Below, one piece after another: positions 45,676 through 56,022 of a DNA stretch of 64,000 bases (its first letter is position 1; every line of letters begins with the position of its first letter). The position numbers were made by a program, and so were the translations under genes. This DNA is from Polynucleobacter sp. MWH-Jannik1A5 (lineage in GTDB: Bacteria; Pseudomonadota; Gammaproteobacteria; Burkholderiales; Burkholderiaceae). The stretch is taken from positions 883,376-947,375 of the forward strand of contig NZ_JACVPQ010000001.1 in the NCBI RefSeq assembly GCF_018881795.1. Direction: 5' to 3'. The notes beneath the pieces are model-generated. The model was not told where the DNA came from. It saw only the letters and a program-made list of their open reading frames with translations, and made no database searches.

Positions 45676-46403
45676 TCGCTGTGGGGGGTCTTCAGAACTA
45701 GCGATTTGCCCTGGGGGTGACTAAAGGTTGCCATGCCACTTTCAATGCTGTTAAGCCGCCAGTCACCCAAAACTCGAGTCCCTTTTTCGAAAGCGGCATT
45801 CCCCTTTCCTGTGCTGAAAAATGCTTGATGAGAGTCGCCCATTTGAGCGGCCCCCAGGTAGCGCCAGCGGCGTAATTCAGTCTCCTGGGAGGGCACCGCT
45901 GGCCTGCTGGAAACTTTAATTTCAGGCTTTCGATTCATTAATGAGTGAATACTCACTTCTATTTCTTCTATTGCCATATATAAATCTTCCTGATTTTCAT
46001 GAAATTCATTACGCATGAAGGCTATTTCCTTTTTTAGCTCAGATATGAGTTTTTGAGATTCCTCCTGAGCGCTTTTGGAGCTCTGATCAAGGGCGTTATA
46101 GGTGATAAAGCTAACAACTGCTACTACTATCAAGACCCCAAAAAAGAGGGCAATCAATCCGCCTAGATTTTGAATGGAGCTCGGGATTTGAAGCTTGGAT
46201 AAGGGGTTAAGGAAAGAGCGATGATTACTCTGGACTGAGTCACCTCGGGGCGTGCTTTGTTGGGGCCGAGGTTTGCGAATTCCATGGGGGTCGGGTATGG
46301 CAGGATCATCGCCAAGCTCGCTCAAAATTTCGTCAAAGGATTCGCTGGAAATGTGTCGTGCAGGCATGGCCATATTCTTCAGTTTTGCAGCCTGAAAAGA
46401 CAT
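45672..46403 (-). CDS. Single-pass membrane protein with coiled coil, secretin partner
   Basis: I do not recognise a named family. The 243 residues comprise a cytosolic part (1-80) and one membrane segment (about 82-108, GGLIALFFGVLIVVAVVSF). A charged coiled-coil-like stretch spans about 109-160, and a C-terminal domain covers about 180-243 with repeated glycine turns (GTRVLGDWRLNSIESG). That layout recalls PilP or GspC, inner-membrane proteins that touch the secretin, but the similarity is only a resemblance by eye. It overlaps the secretin gene by 4 bases. Alternative ATGs lie at 46373 and 46367. Confidence 0.7.
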   Translation of the reverse strand: MSFQAAKLKNMAMPARHISSESFDEILSELGDDPAIPDPHGIRKPRPQQSTPRGDSVQSNHRSFLNPLSKLQIPSSIQNLGGLIALFFGVLIVVAVVSFITYNALDQSSKSAQEESQKLISELKKEIAFMRNEFHENQEDLYMAIEEIEVSIHSLMNRKPEIKVSSRPAVPSQETELRRWRYLGAAQMGDSHQAFFSTGKGNAAFEKGTRVLGDWRLNSIESGMATFSHPQGKSLVLKTPHSE

Positions 46404-46494
46404 CGTTCTAGTTTGAAGACTGCGTCAGAAATTGGGTCTTGATGCATCTCAAAACGAGGGTTTTGGAGCTTTTAGGTAAATTGACTAAGCACCC

Positions 46495-46500
46495 TATAAT
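46495..46500 (+). promoter_or_regulatory. Perfect -10 box just before mrcA
   Basis: TATAAT lies 8 bases before the mrcA ATG. No good -35 box is found at 16-18 bases (the best is TTTAGG at 46471-46476). TTGACT at 46481 is only 8 bases away, too close. If used, transcription would begin near 46507, leaving almost no leader. Confidence 0.4.
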
Positions 46501-46508
46501 TTGGGCAT

Positions 46509-48845
46509 ATGGCCTTAACTCCTAAAGACAAGCCGCCCCTGAATCAACGTCCCGTTCGTCCATTCGAAAGACGTCCTCGGCATACACGAGTTGAGTCTGG
46601 TTTACCGCGCAAGAAATCAAGCAATCCGCTGGTAAAGGCCTTATTAATTATTGGCGTTGTTTTTGCTTTAGTGGTTACCTTGCTGATGGGCTATGCCTTT
46701 TTGGTAGCAAAACCTAATCTGCCGAAGATCTCTGCATTAACCGACTACAACCCCAAGACACCTTTGCGTATCTATACGGCTGACAAAGTACTCATTGGTG
46801 AATTTGGCGAGGAGCGTCGTAAGGTAATCCCATTAAATGAAATTCCTCAAAGTATGCGAAATGCTGTTTTAGCAATTGAGGATGATCGCTTCTATTCTCA
46901 CGGTGGCGTGGACTACGTAGGAATTTTGCGAGCAACGTTAACCAACTTACGTGGCAACCTCTCGCAGGGTGCCTCAACTATCACCATGCAGGTGGCACGC
47001 AACTTTTTCCTGAGCAACGAGAAAACTTTTAGTCGAAAAATCTATGAAGTTTTATTGGCCTGGGAAATTGAGTCGCAGTTAACCAAGGACAAGATTCTTG
47101 AAATCTATATGAATCAGATTTTCTTGGGGCAGCGGGCTTACGGCTTCTCAAGCGCAGCACAGATTTATTTTGGTAAAGAATTAAAAGACATCACGATTGC
47201 TGAGTCGGCTATGTTGGCGGGCTTGCCAAAGGCGCCTTCAGCTTACAACCCAGTTAGCAATTTCCGTCGCGCAAAGATTCGTCAAGAGTACATTCTTCAA
47301 CGCATGCGTGATCTGGGATACATCACGCCAGAGGAATACCAAAAAGCGATGATTGAGGAATTACATATTCGCGGCTTGGGCAATGAGTTTGCGGTCCGCG
47401 CAGACTTCCCGGCTGAGATGGTGCGCCAGTTACTGTTTACGCAATATGGTGAAGCTATCTACTCCCAAGGAATTGATGTTTACACCACCATTTTGAAGGC
47501 CGATCAAGACGCAGCTTATAAGGCGGTACGTAAAGGAATTTTTGAATATGACCTACGCCATGCTTATCGTGGGCCAGAAGGTTTTATAGATCTTCCGCAA
47601 GATCCTGTAAAACGCCAGCGTGCAATTGATGAGGCGCTACTTGCTTATCCTCAGTTAGATGATTTGCAGTCCGGTGTTGTGCTTGACGTTAAGCCCAAGG
47701 AAATGCAGGTCATGATTTCAACTGGTGACACCATCACTATTAAGGGTGAGGGCATGAAGTTGGCATCCGCATCCCTTACCGATAGCACTCAGCCTAAGAA
47801 GCGGTTGCGACCAGGTGCGGTGGTACGACTATTGTCAGATGGCGGGATTTGGAAGTTAGCGCAACTGCCACAGGTTGAGGCTGCGTTTGTGTCCATGAAT
47901 GCAGAGACTGGTGCAATCCTGTCTCTGGTGGGTGGTTTTGATTTCCGTCGCAATCAATTTAATCATGTGACGCAAGCGTTGCGTCAACCGGGTTCTTCTT
48001 TTAAGCCATTTATTTATGCGGCAGCGATTGAAAAAGGTTTTTCACCCAGCACAATGGTGAATGATGCGCCCTTATCAATCGGTAGCATGGAAACCGGTAG
48101 CCAGGCCTGGGAACCAAAAAACTATGATGGTAAGTATGAAGGCATGATGCGCTTGCGCAATGCGCTGGCTAAGTCGAAGAACTTAGTTTCAGTACGGATC
48201 ATCCGAGCGATTGGTCCTTCTTATGCGCAGGAATACATTCAACGTTTTGGTTTTGAACCAGAAAAGCATCCCCCTTACTTAACGATGGCTTTGGGTGCGG
48301 GTTCGGTTACGCCTTTACAAATGGCTTCTGCTTATAGTGTTTTTGCAAATGGCGGCTACCGCGTAGATCCATTCTTGATTGATAAGATGGTCGACTCTAA
48401 AGGCACTGTCATGTTTGAAGCAAAACCTACTCATGCTCGTGAAGATGCGCCACGTGTATTAGATGCGCGTACTGCTTTTGTAATGGATAGTATGTTGCAA
48501 GAGGTAACTAAGTCAGGTACTGCAGCTTCTGCTCGCGGTAAGTTAGGGCGCAATGATATTGCAGGTAAAACAGGCACAACGAACGATTCTCATGATGCTT
48601 GGTTTGCAGGATACAACCCGAAAGTGGTTGCTGTTGCATGGATTGGTTTTGATAAGCCAGCGAGCTTGGGCGATCGTGAAACCGGTGGCGGCCTTGCTCT
48701 ACCAATGTGGATTTCTTATATGGGTACAGCATTAAGAGAGATTCCTCAGCAGGCTCGTGAAGTTCCAAGTGGTGTTACACAAGTTGATGGCGACTGGTTT
48801 ATTCCAGAGTTTTCTAACAGTGGTGGTGCGCGCGAACTGCAATAG
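46509..48845 (+). CDS. mrcA: Penicillin-binding protein 1A
   Basis: PBP1A is a bifunctional class A enzyme that polymerises glycan strands and cross-links peptidoglycan. The 778 residues have a proline- and arginine-rich cytosolic start and one membrane segment (about 45-65). The glycosyltransferase domain has catalytic E124 (EDDRFYSHGG) and the QGASTITMQVARN motif. The transpeptidase domain has S496 in SSFK and a KTGT motif. No clear ribosome site precedes the ATG. It is divergent from the secretin locus, the usual place next to pil genes. Confidence 0.97.
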   Translation: MALTPKDKPPLNQRPVRPFERRPRHTRVESGLPRKKSSNPLVKALLIIGVVFALVVTLLMGYAFLVAKPNLPKISALTDYNPKTPLRIYTADKVLIGEFGEERRKVIPLNEIPQSMRNAVLAIEDDRFYSHGGVDYVGILRATLTNLRGNLSQGASTITMQVARNFFLSNEKTFSRKIYEVLLAWEIESQLTKDKILEIYMNQIFLGQRAYGFSSAAQIYFGKELKDITIAESAMLAGLPKAPSAYNPVSNFRRAKIRQEYILQRMRDLGYITPEEYQKAMIEELHIRGLGNEFAVRADFPAEMVRQLLFTQYGEAIYSQGIDVYTTILKADQDAAYKAVRKGIFEYDLRHAYRGPEGFIDLPQDPVKRQRAIDEALLAYPQLDDLQSGVVLDVKPKEMQVMISTGDTITIKGEGMKLASASLTDSTQPKKRLRPGAVVRLLSDGGIWKLAQLPQVEAAFVSMNAETGAILSLVGGFDFRRNQFNHVTQALRQPGSSFKPFIYAAAIEKGFSPSTMVNDAPLSIGSMETGSQAWEPKNYDGKYEGMMRLRNALAKSKNLVSVRIIRAIGPSYAQEYIQRFGFEPEKHPPYLTMALGAGSVTPLQMASAYSVFANGGYRVDPFLIDKMVDSKGTVMFEAKPTHAREDAPRVLDARTAFVMDSMLQEVTKSGTAASARGKLGRNDIAGKTGTTNDSHDAWFAGYNPKVVAVAWIGFDKPASLGDRETGGGLALPMWISYMGTALREIPQQAREVPSGVTQVDGDWFIPEFSNSGGARELQ

Positions 48846-48857
48846 TTCGCTTTTAAG

Positions 48858-49562
48858 ATGGCACGGCAAGCGCGCACTGTAATACCCGGCCAAGCAATGC
48901 ATGTGATGGTCCGCGGTAATAACCGTGAAACCCTTTTTTTTAGCGATGAAGATCGTCGCACTTATTTAGAGTGGTTGCGTGAGGCGGCCAGGCAATTTGG
49001 TTGCGCAGTTCATGCCTTTGCTTTGATGCCCAATCATGTTCATCTGTTGATGACTCCACAGAGCGAAGATTCTCTTGCAAAAACAATGCAATCCCTGGGG
49101 CGACGTTACGCACAGTATTTCAATCAACAGCATCGTCGCTCGGGGACTATTTGGGAGGGTAGGTATCGCTCATCCTTAATAGACCCAGATTATTTTTTGC
49201 GTTGTCAGCGCTATATCGAGCTCAATCCGGTGAGAGCCGGTTTTGAATCCAATCCTCAAAGTTCTACTTGGACTAGTTTTTCAGCACATATTGGTGAGAG
49301 TTCGGAGTCTTGGTTGGTAGATCATCAATATTTTTGGAGGTTGGGCAATACCCCCTTTGAAAGGCAGATGAACTGGGCAAGCTTTGTTAAGGAAGGCGCC
49401 CCCCATTGGGAGGACCGTCAAATTACTGAATCGCTCATTCGATCCAAGCCTTGGGTGAGTGACATTTATGCAAAAAAGCTCTTCAAGGATGCCCCAGAGA
49501 TGACTGTCATTCGGCATCGAGGGCGGCCAAGAAAAGTAAATGCTGTAAATTCAACAGCTTAG
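48858..49562 (+). CDS. REP-associated tyrosine transposase (RAYT)
   Basis: RAYTs are single-copy relatives of the IS200/IS605 Y1 transposases that process or spread REP sequences. The 234 residues have the HUH motif at H60-V61-H62 (ALMPNHVHLL). The catalytic tyrosine lies in the helix RRYAQYFNQQHRRSG (Y84 or Y87). WEGRYRSSLID and CQRYIELNPVRAG follow, as in other TnpA-REP proteins. It is 12 bases after mrcA on the same strand and appears intact. A REP-like inverted pair lies 44 bases downstream. Confidence 0.93.
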   Translation: MARQARTVIPGQAMHVMVRGNNRETLFFSDEDRRTYLEWLREAARQFGCAVHAFALMPNHVHLLMTPQSEDSLAKTMQSLGRRYAQYFNQQHRRSGTIWEGRYRSSLIDPDYFLRCQRYIELNPVRAGFESNPQSSTWTSFSAHIGESSESWLVDHQYFWRLGNTPFERQMNWASFVKEGAPHWEDRQITESLIRSKPWVSDIYAKKLFKDAPEMTVIRHRGRPRKVNAVNSTA

Positions 49563-49605
49563 AGCAATAAAAACCCCCTGAATTCACTTTAGGGCATTGA
49601 ATATT

Positions 49606-49670
49606 ATGACTCTGTCCCCATATAAGTAATTGATATTGGTGCGGCATGCAAATAAATGGGACAGACTCAT
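49606..49670. repeat. REP-like imperfect inverted pair
   Basis: The left arm (49606-49621, ATGACTCTGTCCCCAT) and the right arm (49656-49670, ATGGGACAGACTCAT) are near-complements with one missing base and one mismatch. They are 34 bases apart. Such GGGACAGA-type elements are typical targets next to RAYT genes. The pair is transcribed neither with an obvious gene nor within one, if gltB starts at 49756. Confidence 0.65.
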
Positions 49671-49680
49671 TTTATTTCTA

Positions 49681-49709
49681 TTGCATCGGTATGGGTATTC
49701 ACCTATATT
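49681..49709 (+). promoter_or_regulatory. Probable gltB promoter
   Basis: TTGCAT (49681-49686, only three of six matches) and TATATT (49704-49709, five of six) are 17 bases apart. The predicted start near 49716 leaves 40 bases before the gltB ATG. It begins 10 bases after the REP-like pair. Confidence 0.55.
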
Positions 49710-49755
49710 TGATCCTCCAAAAGTAATTAGGCCTTTGTCGCCCCTCGGAAATACT

Positions 49756-52700
49756 ATGACTACACAATTAAATACTGATCTTCGTCCAATCGCTCAAGGT
49801 TTATATGACCCTAGTAATGAGCATGATGCTTGCGGCGTAGGATTCGTGGCACACATCAAAGGCAAGAAATCTCATGAGATCGTTTCTCAGGGATTAAAGA
49901 TTCTTGAAAATTTAGATCACCGGGGAGCGGTAGGTGCCGATCCTCTGATGGGTGACGGCGCCGGTATCTTGATTCAGATTCCGGATACTTTGTATCGTGA
50001 AGAGATGGCTAAGCAGGGTGTGACCTTACCACCATTAGGTGAATATGGCGTCGGCATGATTTTCTTGCCAAAGGAACACGCTTCACGTTTAGCGTGTGAA
50101 CAAGAATTAGAGCGTACCGTTCGTTTAGAAGGACAGGTAGTTTTAGGTTGGAGAGATGTTCCGGTAGATGTGAAGTTACCGATGTCTCCAACAGTGCAAA
50201 TGACAGAGCCATTTATTCGTCAAATTTTCATTGGCCGTGGTCGTGACATCATGACGACTGATGCACTCGAGCGTAAGTTATATGTGATTCGTAAGACAGC
50301 AAGTCACGCTATTCAAGATTTACACCTGAAGCATGGCAAGGAATATTTTGTTGCTTCAATGTCTGCTAGAACCATTGTTTATAAGGGTTTGCTGTTAGCT
50401 AACCAAGTAGGAGCTTATTACCAAGATCTACAGGATAAGCGTACTGTGTCGGCGCTTGCATTAGTGCATCAACGCTTCTCAACCAACACTTTCCCGGCTT
50501 GGGAATTAGCGCATCCGTATCGCATGATTGCTCACAACGGTGAGATCAATACTGTTAAAGGAAATGTGAATTGGGTGAATGCACGTGAAGGCGCAATTAG
50601 CTCCCCAGTGCTTGGCGATGATTTGCAAAAACTCTGGCCATTAATTTATCCAGGTCAGTCAGATACCGCTTGTTTTGATAACTGCTTAGAGTTGTTGGTG
50701 ATGTCTGGTTATCCATTGGCTCAAGCCATGATGATGATGATTCCAGAGGCGTGGGAGCAGCACACATTAATGGATGACAATCGTCGCGCTTTCTATGAAT
50801 ACCACGCGGCAATGATGGAGCCATGGGATGGCCCAGCAGCAATGGCCTTTACCGATGGTCGTCAAATTGGCGCAACATTGGATCGCAATGGATTGCGCCC
50901 AGCACGCTATTACGTTACTGATGATGACCTCGTCATCATGGGATCTGAGGCCGGTGTATTGCCGATTCCTGAGAGCAAGATCGTACAAAAATGGCGCTTG
51001 CAACCAGGCAAGATGTTCATGATCGACATGGAACAAGGTCGCATCATTGATGACGTTGAATTAAAGAATGCAGTTTCCAAGGCTAAGCCTTATAAGAGTT
51101 GGATCGACGCTGTTCGTGTGAAGTTAGATGAAGTTGATGCCAGCAAAGTGGACTTGGTTGATGAGAAAACAACTATTCGTCCGGCTGCTAAATTGTTAGA
51201 TCGCCAACAAGCATTTGGTTACACCCAGGAAGACATTAAGTTCCTCATGGCGCCAATGGCTATGAATGGCGAAGAGGCTATTGGTTCAATGGGCAATGAC
51301 AGTCCGTTGGCAGTTCTTTCTAATAAGAACAAGCCGCTCTATAACTACTTCAAGCAATTGTTCGCGCAAGTTACCAATCCTCCGATTGATCCAATTCGCG
51401 AGAACATGGTGATGTCATTGGTCTCTTTCATTGGACCTAAGCCTAACTTGTTAGACACTAACAACATCAATCCACCAATGCGCTTAGAAGTGAGTCAGCC
51501 CATTTTGGATTTTGATGACATTACTAAGATTCGTCACATTGGTCATTACACCAATGGTAAGTTCCGCTCTTATGAATTGGATATTTGCTATCCAGCTTCA
51601 TGGGGTAAGGCTGGCATTGAAGCGCGCTTAGCTTCACTGTGTGCTGAAGCAGCAGATGCAGTGCGTTCCGGTTACAACATCCTGATCGTGAGCGATCGTC
51701 AGGTTGACGAAAAGCATGTGGCTATTCCAGCGTTATTGGCAACTTCCGCAATCCACCAGCATTTAGTTCAAAAAGGTTTACGCACTAGCGTTGGCCTAGT
51801 AGTAGAGACTGGAAGTGCGCGTGAGACACACCACTTTGCGCTCTTGGCTGGTTATGGCGCAGAAGCAGTTCACCCATATCTCGCAATGGAAACCTTGGCA
51901 GAGATGGCAAAAGGTTTATCCGGTGATTTGTCTGCTGAAAAAGCAGTGAAAAACTTTGTGAAAGCAATTGGTAAGGGCTTGCAAAAAGTCATGTCCAAAA
52001 TGGGCATCTCTACTTACATGTCTTATACCGGATCACAGATTTTTGAGGCCATTGGTTTAAATCACGACATCATTGATCAATACTTCAAAGGTACGCCATC
52101 AAATGTTGGTGGTATCGGTGTGTTTGAAGTTGCTGAAGAAGCATTACGTATGCACTCATCAGCATTTGGCAATGACCCCGTGTTAACCAATATGCTTGAT
52201 GCTGGCGGTGAGTACGCTTTCCGTATTCGTGGGGAGAACCATATGTGGACTCCAGACACGATTGCGAAGTTGCAGCATTCCACACGTATTGGTGCAGAAA
52301 AGGGCTACCAGACTTATAAAGAGTACGCCAACATCATCAATGATCAAACTAAGCGTCAAATGACTTTGCGTGGTTTATTTGAATTCAAGATTGATCCAGC
52401 AAAAGCGATTCCATTGGACGAGGTAGAATCTGCAAAAGAAATCGTGAAGCGTTTTGCAACGGGCGCGATGTCTTTGGGTTCAATCTCTACAGAAGCGCAC
52501 GCTACTTTGGCAATTGCTATGAACCGTATTGGCGGTAAGTCCAATACTGGTGAAGGTGGCGAAGATCCAAACCGTTATGTGAATGAACTCAAAGGCATTC
52601 CAATTAAGAAGGGCGAGTCTTTAGCCAGTATCTTGGGTAGCGATGTTGTTGAAGCAAATATCCCATTGCAAGATGGCGACTCTTTGCGTTCTAAGATTAA

Positions 52701-54501
52701 GCAAGTTGCTTCTGGTCGCTTTGGCGTCACCACTGAGTATCTACGTTCTGCGGACCAGATTCAGATCAAGATGGCGCAAGGTGCGAAGCCTGGTGAGGGC
52801 GGTCAATTGCCAGGTGGCAAAGTTTCTGACTACATTGGTAAATTGCGTTTCTCAGTGCCAGGCGTTGGCTTGATTTCTCCTCCTCCGCACCACGATATTT
52901 ATTCGATTGAAGATATTGCACAGTTGATTCATGACTTGAAGAACGTCAATCCAAAAGCCGACGTTTCTGTGAAGTTGGTATCTGAGGTAGGTGTTGGAAC
53001 TGTTGCAGCTGGTGTTGCTAAGGCAAAAGCGGATCACGTGGTGATCGCTGGCCACGATGGTGGTACTGGCGCATCCCCATTGTCTTCAATCAAGCACGCT
53101 GGTTCTCCATGGGAACTCGGCCTGGCTGAAACACAGCAGACATTGGTTCTGAATGGCTTGCGTAGTCGTATTCGTGTTCAAGCTGATGGCCAAATGAAGA
53201 CTGGTCGCGACGTAGTGATTGGCGCTTTGTTAGGTGCAGACGAATTTGGTTTCGCGACAGCTCCATTGGTGGTTGAGGGTTGCATCATGATGCGTAAGTG
53301 CCATTTAAATACCTGCCCAGTTGGTGTTGCTACACAAGATCCAGAATTGCGTAAGAAATTCTCTGGCAAGCCAGAACACGTTGTGAACTTCTTCTTCTTT
53401 ATTGCTGAAGAAGCCCGCGAAATCATGGCGCAATTGGGCATCCGCAAGTTTGATGACTTAATTGGTCGTGTTGATTTATTGGATACCCGTAAAGGTATTG
53501 AGAACTGGAAAGTGCACGGCTTAGATTTCAGTAAGATTTTTGCCGAGCCACAAGTTGCCGCTGAAGTTCCACGTTATCAAGTGTTGACACAGGATCATGG
53601 TTTAACCAACGCACTTGACAATATCTTGATCGAAAAGAGTGAGCCTGCATTAGAGCGTGGTGAGAAAGTATCTTTCATTGTTCCAGTGAAGAACGTAAAC
53701 CGTACTGTAGGCGCGATGCTTTCTGGTGAAGTAGCTCAACGTTATGGTCATGCAGGTTTACCAGATGACACTATCCACATTCAGTTGAATGGCACGGCTG
53801 GTCAAAGCTTTGCAGCTTTCTTAGCGCGTGGCATCACTTTAGATTTGGTTGGTGACGGTAATGACTACGTTGGTAAAGGTCTATCCGGTGGCCGCGTAAT
53901 TGTTCGTGCTCCCCATGAATTCCGTGGCGATACTGCGAAGAACATCATTGTGGGTAATACCGTTCTCTACGGCGCGATTGCTGGTGAGGCATTCTTTAAC
54001 GGTGTAGCCGGTGAGCGTTTCGCAGTGCGTAACTCTGGTGCAACAACGGTTGTTGAAGGTACTGGTGACCATGGTTGTGAGTACATGACCGGTGGCACAG
54101 TAGTCGTATTAGGCGCAACAGGACGTAACTTTGCCGCAGGTATGAGCGGTGGTATTGCTTATGTTTACGACGAAGATGGTTTGTTCGATAAGCGTTGCAA
54201 TACCAGCATGGCCACTTTGGAAAAGGTGCTACCTTCTGCTGAGCAGATTGCCAAGATGCCTAAGTCTGAGTGGCATGCCCCTGTCGATGTTAAAGATGGT
54301 GGCGAGCGCTTAACTGACGAGCAAATCTTGAAGGGCTTGATTGAACGTCATTTCCGTCACACCGGCTCTGAGCGCGCTAAAGCAATCTTGGCTGATTGGG
54401 AAAATGCCCGCAGTCGTTTTGTGAAGGTTCTCCCAACTGAGTACAAACGTGCTCTCGGTGAGTTGTGGGAAAAAGCCCAAAACAAAACTGTTGCAGCTTA
54501 A
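49756..54501 (+). CDS. gltB: Glutamate synthase (NADPH) large subunit
   Basis: GltB and GltD turn glutamine and 2-oxoglutarate into two glutamates, the main route of ammonium assimilation with glutamine synthetase. I start at the ATG at 49756 ([11 protein letters not shown], 1581 residues). The open frame extends to a TTG at 49630, but that would cross the promoter and REP pair. The class II glutaminase nucleophile is C26 (HDACGVGF), exposed after removal of a 25-residue propeptide. The FMN domain and the 3Fe-4S cysteines C1176, C1182 and C1187 are present, then the C-terminal beta-helix domain. Confidence 0.97.
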   Translation: MTTQLNTDLRPIAQGLYDPSNEHDACGVGFVAHIKGKKSHEIVSQGLKILENLDHRGAVGADPLMGDGAGILIQIPDTLYREEMAKQGVTLPPLGEYGVGMIFLPKEHASRLACEQELERTVRLEGQVVLGWRDVPVDVKLPMSPTVQMTEPFIRQIFIGRGRDIMTTDALERKLYVIRKTASHAIQDLHLKHGKEYFVASMSARTIVYKGLLLANQVGAYYQDLQDKRTVSALALVHQRFSTNTFPAWELAHPYRMIAHNGEINTVKGNVNWVNAREGAISSPVLGDDLQKLWPLIYPGQSDTACFDNCLELLVMSGYPLAQAMMMMIPEAWEQHTLMDDNRRAFYEYHAAMMEPWDGPAAMAFTDGRQIGATLDRNGLRPARYYVTDDDLVIMGSEAGVLPIPESKIVQKWRLQPGKMFMIDMEQGRIIDDVELKNAVSKAKPYKSWIDAVRVKLDEVDASKVDLVDEKTTIRPAAKLLDRQQAFGYTQEDIKFLMAPMAMNGEEAIGSMGNDSPLAVLSNKNKPLYNYFKQLFAQVTNPPIDPIRENMVMSLVSFIGPKPNLLDTNNINPPMRLEVSQPILDFDDITKIRHIGHYTNGKFRSYELDICYPASWGKAGIEARLASLCAEAADAVRSGYNILIVSDRQVDEKHVAIPALLATSAIHQHLVQKGLRTSVGLVVETGSARETHHFALLAGYGAEAVHPYLAMETLAEMAKGLSGDLSAEKAVKNFVKAIGKGLQKVMSKMGISTYMSYTGSQIFEAIGLNHDIIDQYFKGTPSNVGGIGVFEVAEEALRMHSSAFGNDPVLTNMLDAGGEYAFRIRGENHMWTPDTIAKLQHSTRIGAEKGYQTYKEYANIINDQTKRQMTLRGLFEFKIDPAKAIPLDEVESAKEIVKRFATGAMSLGSISTEAHATLAIAMNRIGGKSNTGEGGEDPNRYVNELKGIPIKKGESLASILGSDVVEANIPLQDGDSLRSKIKQVASGRFGVTTEYLRSADQIQIKMAQGAKPGEGGQLPGGKVSDYIGKLRFSVPGVGLISPPPHHDIYSIEDIAQLIHDLKNVNPKADVSVKLVSEVGVGTVAAGVAKAKADHVVIAGHDGGTGASPLSSIKHAGSPWELGLAETQQTLVLNGLRSRIRVQADGQMKTGRDVVIGALLGADEFGFATAPLVVEGCIMMRKCHLNTCPVGVATQDPELRKKFSGKPEHVVNFFFFIAEEAREIMAQLGIRKFDDLIGRVDLLDTRKGIENWKVHGLDFSKIFAEPQVAAEVPRYQVLTQDHGLTNALDNILIEKSEPALERGEKVSFIVPVKNVNRTVGAMLSGEVAQRYGHAGLPDDTIHIQLNGTAGQSFAAFLARGITLDLVGDGNDYVGKGLSGGRVIVRAPHEFRGDTAKNIIVGNTVLYGAIAGEAFFNGVAGERFAVRNSGATTVVEGTGDHGCEYMTGGTVVVLGATGRNFAAGMSGGIAYVYDEDGLFDKRCNTSMATLEKVLPSAEQIAKMPKSEWHAPVDVKDGGERLTDEQILKGLIERHFRHTGSERAKAILADWENARSRFVKVLPTEYKRALGELWEKAQNKTVAA

Positions 54502-54548
54502 GCCGCTGAATTAATAAAGACATTAAGAAAAGATACTAAGGATTCGAT

Positions 54549-56012
54549 ATGGGTAAAGTCACTGGATTTATGGAGTTTGAGCGCGTAGATGAAACATACG
54601 AAGCGCCAGTTAAACGTCTCCATCATTACAAAGAGTTTGTTGCCGCTTTAACCGATGAAGAAGCGAAAGTTCAAGGTGCGCGCTGCATGGATTGCGGTAT
54701 ACCATTTTGTAATAACGGCTGCCCAGTCAATAACATCATCCCTGATTTCAATGACTTGGTATTTCACAACGATTGGAAGAATGCATTAGATGTTTTGCAA
54801 TCAACCAATAACTTCCCAGAATTCACGGGCCGCATTTGCCCAGCTCCTTGCGAAGCTGCTTGTACTCTAGGCATTAATAGCACTGCGGTAGGCATCAAAT
54901 CTATTGAGCACGCCATCATTGATAAAGGATGGGATAGCGGTTGGGTTAAGCCTCAGCCATCCAAGACCAAGACCGGTAAAAAAGTAGCGGTAGTTGGCGG
55001 CGGCCCTGCAGGCATGGCAGCTGCACAGCAATTGGCACGTGTGGGTCACGATGTGACTGTGTTTGAGAAGAATGATCGCGTTGGCGGCTTGCTGCGCTAC
55101 GGTATTCCTGATTTCAAAATGGAAAAGTGGTTGATTGACCGTCGCGTAGAGCAGATGCAAGCTGAAGGCGTGAAGTTTGAAACTGGTGTTTTTGTTGGTA
55201 AAGAAGCGATTGGTGCTGAAGTAAAAAATTACTCCAACAAAACAGTTTCACCCGAGCAGTTGATGAAGGATTTTGATGCTGTAGTGATCACTGGTGGCGC
55301 AGAGCAGCCACGTGATTTGCCAGTCCCAGGTCGTGAGTTAGCAGGTGTGCACTATGCGTTGGAATTCTTGATTCCACAGAATAAAGAAAATGCAGGCGAT
55401 TTCAAGAACGAAATTCGTGCAACCGATAAGCATGTTGTAGTTATCGGTGGTGGAGATACGGGTTCTGATTGTGTGGGCACATCAAATCGCCACGGCGCAA
55501 CCAAGATTACTCAGTTCGAGTTGCTCCCGCAGCCTCCTGAAGAAGAAAACAAGCCTTTAGTATGGCCATATTGGCCAACGAAGTTGCGTACATCTTCGTC
55601 TCATGAAGAGGGTTGTGATCGCGACTGGTCAGTTGGAACAAAGCGCTTTGAAGGTAAAGACGGCAAAGTAGAGAAATTGATCGGCGTTCGTTTGGAGTGG
55701 AAAGACGGCAAGATGTCAGAAGTGCCAAATTCTGAATTTGAGATCAAAGCAGATCTGGTACTTTTGGCAATGGGCTTTGTATCCCCAGTGCAGCAGGTCC
55801 TCAATGCCTTTGGCGTAGAAAAAGATGCGCGCGGCAATGCTAAAGCGACTGTAGATGGTCAAAATGCCTATCAAACGAATGTTCCTAAGGTATTTGCGGC
55901 TGGAGATATGCGTCGCGGACAGTCCTTGGTTGTTTGGGCGATCCGTGAAGGCCGTCAATGCGCCCGTTCAGTAGATGAGTATTTAATGGGGTCTTCTGTT
56001 TTACCTCGATAA
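54549..56012 (+). CDS. gltD: Glutamate synthase small subunit
   Basis: GltD takes electrons from NADPH by FAD and passes them through two 4Fe-4S clusters to GltB. The 487 residues have N-terminal cysteines C46, C49, C54, C58 and C97, C101, C105. The FAD motif [14 protein letters not shown] lies near residue 150, and a second dinucleotide fold has [17 protein letters not shown] precedes the ATG, 47 bases after gltB. The mlaF ribosome site pairs with its last codons. Confidence 0.97.
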   Translation: MGKVTGFMEFERVDETYEAPVKRLHHYKEFVAALTDEEAKVQGARCMDCGIPFCNNGCPVNNIIPDFNDLVFHNDWKNALDVLQSTNNFPEFTGRICPAPCEAACTLGINSTAVGIKSIEHAIIDKGWDSGWVKPQPSKTKTGKKVAVVGGGPAGMAAAQQLARVGHDVTVFEKNDRVGGLLRYGIPDFKMEKWLIDRRVEQMQAEGVKFETGVFVGKEAIGAEVKNYSNKTVSPEQLMKDFDAVVITGGAEQPRDLPVPGRELAGVHYALEFLIPQNKENAGDFKNEIRATDKHVVVIGGGDTGSDCVGTSNRHGATKITQFELLPQPPEEENKPLVWPYWPTKLRTSSSHEEGCDRDWSVGTKRFEGKDGKVEKLIGVRLEWKDGKMSEVPNSEFEIKADLVLLAMGFVSPVQQVLNAFGVEKDARGNAKATVDGQNAYQTNVPKVFAAGDMRRGQSLVVWAIREGRQCARSVDEYLMGSSVLPR

Positions 56013-56022
56013 TGTCGAGGAT

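Noticed and set aside
46481-46500. TTGACT with TATAAT as an mrcA promoter
   Set aside because: The spacing is 8 bases, far too short for sigma-70.
49630-49755. TTG start extending GltB by 42 residues
   Set aside because: The extra residues cross the REP-like pair and the probable promoter. The propeptide expected before the catalytic cysteine is already present from 49756.
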